A stretch of DNA of 64,000 nt, taken from positions 11,470,302-11,534,301 of the forward strand of contig CM023539.1 of the NCBI GenBank assembly GCA_013350335.1. The letters are read 5' to 3'. Positions 56,587 through 64,000 of the stretch are shown here, piece after piece. This DNA is from Chimonanthus salicifolius. Its lineage: Eukaryota; Streptophyta; Magnoliopsida; Laurales; Calycanthaceae. The translations under genes were made by a program, and so were the position numbers. The notes under the pieces were generated by a model. That model saw nothing but the letters and a program-made list of their open reading frames with translations, made no database searches and was not told where the DNA came from. How positions within the stretch are numbered: the first letter of the stretch is position 1; each line of letters begins with the position of its first letter.

Positions 56587-57991
56587 CTATAGTGGTCTTG
56601 CACCATGGAGTCTTTTAAGCCTTTCATCTCCTTGGATAAACTTATCTTGGAATTTTTTCCTATGAAGTTTTAAATCTTTTACTTCCAAACATAGTCTTTT
56701 AACATCTTCTTCGAGTTTAGTGTTTTCAACATCTGAGAGATTAAACTTAGAGATTAGAAGAGATTTTTCATCTTTCAACTCTTCCACTTGATTGGAGAGC
56801 TTAAGGTTTTCATTTTTAACCTTCTTGAGTTTTTCAGCCATCCTTTCACTCTCAACGAACATGGTACTGTAGGAAGCTTGAAGATCTTTATCATCTTCAC
56901 TCTCATCTTCCTCTGTTTCAATTTTGAGATTTTCATGATCATCAATGATCGAAGCTATGAGACCTTTTGATATATTAACCTTTCTTTGAGTCTCATCATC
57001 TGAATCACTTTCTGATTCAGAAGTTTCAACATGGGTCACACTCACATTCATAGCCTTCTTTATTTTATCCGAAGGACACTTATTCATGTAGTGTCCTTTT
57101 CCTCCACAATTGAAGCAGGTTTGGTCCTTGACATCCTCTCTCTCTCTCTCCCTTTCCTTCTAGAATCCTTTTGCCTTCTTGGGTGATTTGTACTTGTTTC
57201 ACCCTTACTCATTTTTCTCAAGTTATTTCTTTTAACAAAGTTTTTATAAAACTTTTTGGTCATCACTTGAGAGATCATCTTCCGAATTTTTTTCTTTTTC
57301 TTTAGTTTTCTTTGTTTGTTTTAAGGAAGATTTCAAGGTAATTGATTTATTCTTTGGTTGTTCAAAGTGTAGTTCATAGGTTTTCAATGAACCAATCAAA
57401 TCATCAATCTTCATTAAGGCCACATCTTGGTTGTCTTCCATAGCCACAATCTTGGGCTTGAATCTTTCTGTGAGATTCCGGATAATTTTGGTACATACCT
57501 TGTCCTTGGGTATCTCTTTCCCTAAAGCGTACATTTGATTTACAATGTCGCTAACTTTCGAATAAGAGTCCATGAAGACTTCATCCTCCCTCATCTTAAT
57601 AGAGTCAAACTGATTTTGGATGATCTGAAGCTTGGACCTCTTGACTATTGAGGTGCCTTCATGGGTTTTCTCAAAAACTTCCCATGCGTCTTTTGCAGTA
57701 ACACATGTCATGATTCGCTTGTATTCACTGTCTGAGATTGCACAATTTAGTGCATTCATGGCTTTGCCATCTACTGTCTGAGCAGCTTTCTCAGCAGGGG
57801 TCCAAGATGCAAATAATTTGGGTGTCTTGGATACGGTTGAGGTATTTTCTACGGTTTCTTCTGCCATGGGTTCTTGCCATCCAGTCTTTATAATATCCAA
57901 AACCGTTGAGTCAATAGAAATAAAAAAAACTTCTCATTTTGGCATTCCAAGAGGCATAGTTTGATCCATCTAAATAAGGAGGTTCGGACAT
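56587..57991 (-). pseudogene. Copia gag relic (UBN2 domain, CCHC knuckle, coiled coil)
   Basis: Gag packages retrotransposon RNA into virus-like particles. On the minus strand the start is ATG at 57991 (MSEPPYLDGSNYASWNAKM). A T8 run near 57927-57934 breaks the frame; it resumes in the 57900-57244 frame (DAWEVFEKTHEGTSIVKRSK, IIRNLTERFKPKIVAMED), a UBN2/gag-polypeptide domain. A second frame change lies around a CT microsatellite (57137-57152). The knuckle CFNCGGKGHYMNKC (about 57116-57075) has an intact C-x2-C-x4-H-x4-C, followed by an acidic segment and a coiled coil (ESERMAEKLKKVKNENLKLS). Protease, integrase and reverse transcriptase are missing. Its 5' LTR lies at 58303-63195. Confidence 0.87.
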
Positions 57992-58127
57992 TGCATGACT
58001 ATCTCCTATGGTGTTCTAGTTTTAGATCTACTTGGATGATTAAATCCTTATAATGAGAACTAAGCCTGAAACCAATTGAAAGTCCCCTTTTACAAGGGTG
58101 CTAGAACAATGTGATTGACCCTAGAAG

Positions 58128-58168
58128 GGAGAAGGGGGGAAGGGGGGGGGGGGAGAGAGAGAGAATAG
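58128..58168 (+). repeat. Poly-G tract followed by (GA)n
   Basis: Several G-runs including one of about 13, then GAGAGAGAGAGA. Lies between the primer-binding site and gag of the Copia element, so its transcript (minus strand) would carry a C-rich, T/C tract. Confidence 0.85.
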
Positions 58169-59930
58169 GTCAATCTAATTTCGCTGGTCTTTTTTGAAAT
58201 TAACTTAATTGATTAATTTAGTGCAATAGATATAACAATCAAGTGAATATGTGCTCAACAAGTGTGATATAAAATCAACACAAGAAATTGGCTCTAACAC
58301 CACAAACATAAAGACACAAGATATATAGTGGTTTAGTTCGCCAACCTACATCCACTGTTAGGACTCGCTCAACCTTTAGCTACCCTCAAATTCACTATGT
58401 AGGGACTTAAACCTTTACAATTAGAGTATGAATTTCACTTCACTCAATTGGCTGAGAATTCCATTCACCACTGTCCCAGAGACGATGCTCTAGAGTTTTT
58501 TATAGTGGTTCCGGAGTACCTCTCCTTAATCCACTTTCGGGTTACACGTTTTAAAAAGAAAATTATAACCAAGAAGCACTTGTCTTAAACTTGTTTCTCG
58601 CTGATGTGTGCTTCTTGAAGATCCCATCCAAGCTGTGTCGACGCTTCTCATTGTAGCCGTTGTAATGCAATCACAATATCTGAGTGACAAGGAAACTTGG
58701 CATAATTAAAACTTTCCTAGTTTATGGTTTTTTCACTTGCAAACTCAATCTGAAGATTGGTTGTTTATGATCATTCTCTCCTCATCTCTTTCTCACTAGC
58801 AAACACAATCAATAGATTGGTTGTTTATGATCTTTCCCACAAGAGTATTGATCGTTCCTTAGAGTGTATAACTCTTTTCAGTTCAAGGAAGATAGTAAAA
58901 CGATCACACAACACTCATATTTATAGAGGAATCTTAACGGTTATCTTAACTGTTTAGGACCGACAGGTCAGTGGCTCCGATGGGTCGGTGTTCACATTTA
59001 TTATCGTTCAACCACCAGACCGTTGCACATTCAATGTACCTCCAACGACATAATTACTTTCTAGCCGACATGTCGGTGTCGCCGATGGGTCGACACTTAT
59101 AGCATCGATGGGTCAGTCCATACGACAGGGTCATTCTGGTGCAAAACCATGCTTGATAGTTGTAACGCCTTGCCCTTTTTCACTCGCCGAAAATCTGAGT
59201 ATATATTTTTTTTATTTAAATAGAGTGAGAGAGAGCGGGAATGTCACGACGCGAATTAAGTCCGGTTTTCCAAACCCGACCCTTAAATGGCCAACAATAC
59301 GTGTGCCTAGACCAAGTCCACTAAAACAGTTCACACGCTAACGATTAACTGCGGAAATATTATGTGAATGGAAACCATCCATAAAAATGATATTATATGC
59401 AAGGAAGCCAATCAATATAAATTAACTTAATCTCAAATAATCATCATTCAACCATAGCAAAATAAATCTAACTATTACAATCCCAAATGCTAATTATCTC
59501 AAATATATTGTTCCAAAATAAATTAAGCAAAATAAATAGAATCTCCCAAGCTCCTAAGCTTGGCTTCTTTCACGTCCATCGTTCGTTCCATTCCCTATTC
59601 CATCATCTAAAGGGTAGAAGTAGGGCGTTAGTCAACGCGCCCAGTAGGGTTATACACATAGGATCAATATACAAATCAGAATAAGAATATCATATTAAAA
59701 CTGTAAACATATCATAGTACCAAAAACAGTGTACGATAATCATATCCAAATCATGTAATGTATGTGTCATGTCATGGGTGTCATATGCCAATGATCCCCC
59801 ATCCAATCTCCATATCATCACCATACAAATCAAATCAAGTGTTCTTTTGGCCAATTACTTCCACAGTGTTTTGTGATGTACCACCAGGTCACTGTATACC
59901 TCCCCACGTATGTTGATCGGATCACCGAAT

Positions 59931-60195
59931 GGAGCATGGACTCCTCCCACATATGTCACTAGGAATCAGTATGAACTCTTCCCACGTATGCTAATCGGAA
60001 TCACCGATAGAGCGTGGACTCCTCCCCATGTATGTTAATCGGAATCACCGAATGGAGCATGGATTCCTCCCACATATGTCAACAGGAATCAGTATGGACT
60101 CCTCCCACGTATGCTAATCGGAATCACCAACGAAGCGTGGACTCCTCCCCATGTATGTTAATCGGAATCACCGAATGGAGCATGGACTCCTCTCT
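59931..60195 (-). repeat. Tandem repeat, 123 bp made of about 41-bp subunits
   Basis: GGAGCATGGA(C/T)TCCTC recurs at 59931, 60054 and 60177. Each 123-bp unit contains three related versions of GGACTCCTCCC-A-RTATG. This is a small higher-order repeat. Confidence 0.9.
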
Positions 60196-60569
60196 CATGT
60201 TCCGTCCCATGCCATGCATGAGATCATGAATGCAGAAATGCCATTTCATATCAAATCATATTGAAATTCAGTTCATAAAGCTTTCACCATTTGATTTACC
60301 AAAATAAACATGGTATTGAAATAAAAATCAATAACATATAAGATCCATATGCATCTCAACAAGGTAGGAATCCTACCAAAGTCCTATATAGTATCCTTGC
60401 TGTTTTTGTGCCTACCACATTCAACGATCACGTCGAAACCAATCGCACACCCTTTTGTGAAATCCCGTTACCTTAATCAATTCATTATCCATTTAATTTA
60501 AATCATCCCCTACATTATTCCAGATAAACTTAAGTTTCTGAAAACATCAATTGAAAATCAATTTTTCAT

Positions 60570-61185
60570 TTCAGTCGAGTGAATCAGGGATTCAGATTTA
60601 GTCGACTGAATCACGTTCTGCTACAGTGTTCTGCCCTACCGCAGACTTTCAGTCGACTAAAATATACTTTTAGTCGGCTGAACTCCAACTCGGAACTATT
60701 CTTACCCTGACTCGTAACCTTTCAGTCAACTGAATCACAGATTCAGTCGGCTGACTTTGAGTCAAACCCTTCATAACCCTGGTCAATCCTCTTTCAGTCG
60801 ACTGAATCAGAGATTCAGTCAGTTGACTTTGGACTAGATAAACTGTGTGATCGGCCAGTGTGCATTCAGTTGACTGAATCCATGATTCAGTCGGCTGAAT
60901 CATCCACCAACAGTTTACATGTTTGCTAAGTCATCTTTCAGTCGACTGAATCTTTCTTTCAGTCAGCTGAAACACGTCAGAACCCTTTACTTCTCTGATA
61001 CGTCTTCTTTCTGTTGACTGAAACCATATTCAGTCGGCTGAAACCTCATTATACCCTTAATATTTTAATCCAGACATGGTTCAGTCAACTAAATCCAAAG
61101 ATTCAGTCGGCTAAAATGCCTAGAATTGGTTTTCTATCTTTAGCCACACCAGTTCAATCGATTGAATCCCAGATTCAGTCGGTTG
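60570..61185. repeat. Nine-unit array of TTCAGTCGACTGAATC palindromes, 72-bp period
   Basis: Palindrome starts at 60570, 60648, 60721, 60793, 60865, 60937, 61009, 61080 and 61153. Each is followed within a few bases by a second, GATTCAGTCGGCTGAA, so every unit is a palindrome doublet. The bases between doublets are not conserved, so the palindromes, not the whole unit, look maintained. Confidence 0.93.
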
Positions 61186-63195
61186 ATTGTTTTGTCAGTC
61201 TTTCCTACTTGTATATTTGTACATCCTTCCTTCATGAAATTCCCTCCTAACATTATTCCAACGTATTATACATCATCCATGTACCTCTTCGATGAATTTA
61301 CTCTACTCACTAGCCAAGGCTAGGATTATTTCTCTAATTCATTCCATTAATACTATTACCATATAGTTTTGCATTCAAACCTTTGATTGCTTGTTACCAC
61401 TCTTATTCATTCCCTGAATGGATTACCAATTCCATGGCTCTAATACGATTTAGCCATCCATTCCAACCCCATCCAGAACCCATAGGTTCGGCCACATCAT
61501 GGCAGACCCTATGGTTTCTTTAAACTTAATCTTAATCTTACATTATCCTCATACATAAGACTTACCTCTTCCCCATCTCCTCCTCTCTTTTGCTCTGTCT
61601 TTAATCCTCAGTCCTTCCTTCCTTTCTTAATCTTTCTTGGTTCTTCAGCAACCTTCTCCAAGTTTAACAACGAAAATAGGAGAGGGAGAGAGAAGAGAAG
61701 ATGGAATCTCTTTGCTCTCAATGGAGAGAGGATCGGCCAAAGGTGTAGTTGAGAGAGGGAAAGAATAAGAAGAGGAAATGAAAATCTCCTTGATCTCAAG
61801 ATGAAATTTCGGCCAAAGGGGTGGGGTGTGCCCCTTGGGCTGGTGTCCTTTGTAACAGCCTCACACCTTCTCACTTCCCTCATAATGGTTGTCTTTCCAT
61901 GGTGTCCCTTGGCTTCAATCAAGACACCCCTTGGGCTCCCAACGTGTGCACCTTGGGTTCCATCCCTTTGAGATGGAAACCCTTCATCTCCCCCTTGACT
62001 CACCTTGAGATGGAAGTCTCCTCAACTTCCATCTTGACTCATTCCCAACTCAAGCATTATTTATCCCACTTGAACTCATTCATGCAACTCTTAAACTCAA
62101 GACTTGAATTTATCTCTTAATTAAATAATTCTTTAACTCAACTCAATTCACTTAACTCCTTTGAACTCACCTATGGTTGACCAAGTCAACCATGGCTTAG
62201 CCGACCATGCATGTCACCTCACCCACTTGCCACCTCACTTGATGAGGTGGATTTGGGTCTTAATTGGGTAGTTGACTGAATTAAATTAAGTCTACCCATT
62301 TTCCTTCAAATCGGTTCATCAATGACCTATTGGGTCCCAATTGGGCAATTGACCCATTTATTTAAGGTTTACCCAATTATTTCAAATTGATCCTTATCCA
62401 TGACTCGTTGGGTCTTAATTGAGCAATTGACCCAACTCTTTAACCATTTAAGGTCCAATTCAATTATTTCAATATCAACTAACAATAATTCACCATTAAA
62501 TAAAACCATTCCAATATAATCATGAAATAAAAATTCAGGGTGTTACAACAGTAGTTTCCACATGGGAAAACCTGTTACCTAGAATAACCTGTCGCCCTTT
62601 GCCGAGGGGTCGGTCTTGTTACTCTAGATCGATTTTTTATTGTCGATATGTCTGTTTTATATAGAACCCTTATGAGTTCACAGTCCAGAACTTATAAGTT
62701 TTATACCGATGAGTTGTCGACCAGGAGGGGTTGTTCAAATTCATCATCGAGGGGTCGGTGCATATGGGACTCTCGGTCAGATGCATTCACAGAATGATAG
62801 TTCTAAGTTCCAGAACCTATCTCAAACTGGCCGACCAGTCTTTGACCACGATGGGTCGATCCTGACTACATCGAGATGTCTGTGAGAAAGACTGGTCGTG
62901 CCGGTAGTGATCATAATTCAAGTTTCCAAGTTCACTTCAGCTTCCTCTCTAGGCAAGATTATGTTTATTACCAACATATGCAACTAAGCCTAGAAGTCTT
63001 CTCTCAGGTGTGGGTTCTATCTAGGGTCATCTATGGCCATATACATGTTCTTGTGATTGCCACACGATGAACTTTGGGCTTGGTGGAGCATATCTTCTTC
63101 TTCGATCATCTTGAGTCTTCAAGATTCTTGGCAAGTGCTTCTACCCGAGTCATATAATTGACAAACAGAGAATCGGTCAAGCCGGGGCACTAACA

Positions 63196-64000
63196 GATTG
63201 CCCAAAATTAATTAACTTTGGCCCAATTGTAGTATGTGAATTCCGAAATTGATTAGAAAGCTGAGATCGTTTAACTTTGTGAGGAAGAAAAGTCCTAGGC
63301 CCGAATCTCACCAAGGTCGAATTTTACTCTACAGGAAAAAAATCATAGCTTCAGTTTTTGAATTTCTAGAATATTAAAATTGCATTAATTAATTTGAATT
63401 ACAGAAAATAAAAATTAAAAATCATAAAATTAAATTAATTATTAACAAATTTAAAATGGCATTAAAATATAAAACAAAACTCACTGAAGAATGAAGAGAA
63501 CCAAACTTTCCAATCTTCAATTGATAAAAAACAAGTATAATCGGTTGGGGCATTCAAACCCTTTCATAGTGTTTGCAACACAAAAATTAAAATAAACAAA
63601 CGTTTCTGTGACTCTATGCACTTGTTTACAATTTTTTTTAAAACTTCGTGTATGTACGTAAAAAATGCATTAACTGACGAATGTTGGAAAAGTTATAGAA
63701 TAAGCTTTTCAATAAATTGAATTCTATAAAAATTCAATATTGTTTGCTATATCTAAGTATGCTTGCAATTTTATCCACCACAGTTTCTGTCAATTCTTGA
63801 GTGACAGGTGTCCTAATATAAAAAAAATAAAAAATACAAAAATGGGAAAGGAAATGGCGCCCAAAGCTTGTCCCAAATTTGTGCAGAACCTTCTAAACTT
63901 CAATTATATGCTCCTTTAAGTCATGGGACCAGTAACCTTCAATGTCGAGAGAGATTCATTCCCCACAACAAATCCTTATCCTGCACTTTTGGACCACTTA
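63196..64000. other. AT-rich DNA at the right edge
   Basis: No gene recognised. 63840-64000 is less AT-rich and could approach an exon or another repeat beyond the window. Confidence 0.35.

Larger units (their letters stand above)
59161..62547 (-). mobile_element. Long LTR-like element (3.4 kb), reverse-orientation sister of 27557-31970
   Basis: Starts TGTAACGCCTTGCCC and ends AAAAATTCAGGGTGTTACA. ATAGT (59156-59160) and ACAGT (62548-62552) agree in 4 of 5 bases. Its complement matches 27557-31970 at both ends, at GGTAGGAATCCTACC (60364-60378 versus 30830-30844), at the AAGCTTGG / CTACTTCTACCC zone (59553-59640) and at a decayed GGTTCGGCC palindrome (61486). It carries a 123-bp tandem repeat (59931-60190) and a 72-bp periodic palindrome array (60570-61180). 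No coding region. Confidence 0.78.
58303..63195 (-). mobile_element. Copia 5' LTR (about 1.5 kb), split by a long LTR-like insertion
   Basis: The minus-strand start TGTTAGTGCCCCGGCTTGAC is at 63195. TGGTGTTAGAGCC (58302-58290), two mismatches from the initiator-Met primer-binding site TGGTATCAGAGCC, marks the inner end, and gag follows in the same direction. Both halves (58303-59160, 62553-63195) share motifs around GATGGGTCGGT / GAGGGGTCGGT (for example 58979, 59089, 62612, 62747, 62850), showing they belong together. The inner end does not show a clear CA, so that boundary is tentative. Confidence 0.6.

Noticed and set aside
59931..60195. Possible CRISPR-like array
   Set aside because: Units are contiguous tandem repeats without unique spacers, and the DNA is plant nuclear.
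60570..61185. Possible CRISPR-like array of palindromic repeats with variable spacers
   Set aside because: It looks similar at first (constant palindrome, variable spacer, 72-bp period), but it lies inside a plant LTR-like element, repeats are degenerate and come as doublets, and no cas genes are present.

Overview
The window is nuclear DNA from a flowering plant. It is AT-rich, intron-bearing, gene-poor and densely packed with nested transposable elements. The species cannot be read from the sequence. Nothing bacterial, organellar or CRISPR-like was seen, and no tRNA or rRNA gene was recognised. Only two host genes are supported, both on the minus strand. One is the 5' part of a sulfiredoxin gene (exon 1 at 2938-3013, exon 2 at 2414-2568; the exon with the catalytic cysteine was not found in the window). 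The other is an intact single-exon ornithine-decarboxylase-like gene (34008-35288) that has lost the lysine that binds PLP and several other PLP contacts.

Layout. 1-3200: sulfiredoxin 5' exons, intron and short promoter. 3202-4726: foldback element with an 8-9 bp target duplication, sitting about 190 bp upstream of the sulfiredoxin ATG. 4953-6980: TIR elements with internal tandem duplications. 7930-10812: dead hAT (BED/DUF659) transposase. 10970 to about 14600: long LTR-like repeat. 15073-21889: Mutator-like element (MULE) with long TIRs built from subterminal repeats, a broken MULE transposase and a broken putative plant transposon protein. 22950-24450: Copia-like and Gypsy-like LTR remnants with a TRIM inside. 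24642-32150: older LTR remnant broken by a TRIM (24818-25447) and by a 4.4 kb LTR-like element (27557-31970, target duplication TGTTT). 33014-35370: Stowaway MITE, solo Copia-type LTR and the ODC-like gene. 35531-38745: TIR element, triplicated repeat, Stowaway MITE and LINE remnant. 42150-47166: a three-level nest of Copia-like element, long solo LTR and TRIM. 48000-53100: mostly unassigned AT-rich DNA with two SINEs. 53120-54152: second foldback element. 54448-63195: another long-LTR copy, then a Copia gag remnant and its 5' LTR on the minus strand, the LTR split by a further long LTR-like element (59161-62547).

The strongest structural result is a group of long (3-4.4 kb) LTR-like elements with TGTAA...TTACA ends and 5-bp target duplications, present in both orientations. 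Each carries a short tandem array and an array of short palindromes, but the palindrome differs from copy to copy. Three TRIMs each have two LTRs, a primer-binding site like initiator-Met tRNA and an exact 5-bp duplication. Two otherwise dissimilar Copia-like elements share an almost identical hairpin just downstream of the primer-binding site. Regions not listed as genes hold only repeats or AT-rich DNA in which nothing was recognised.
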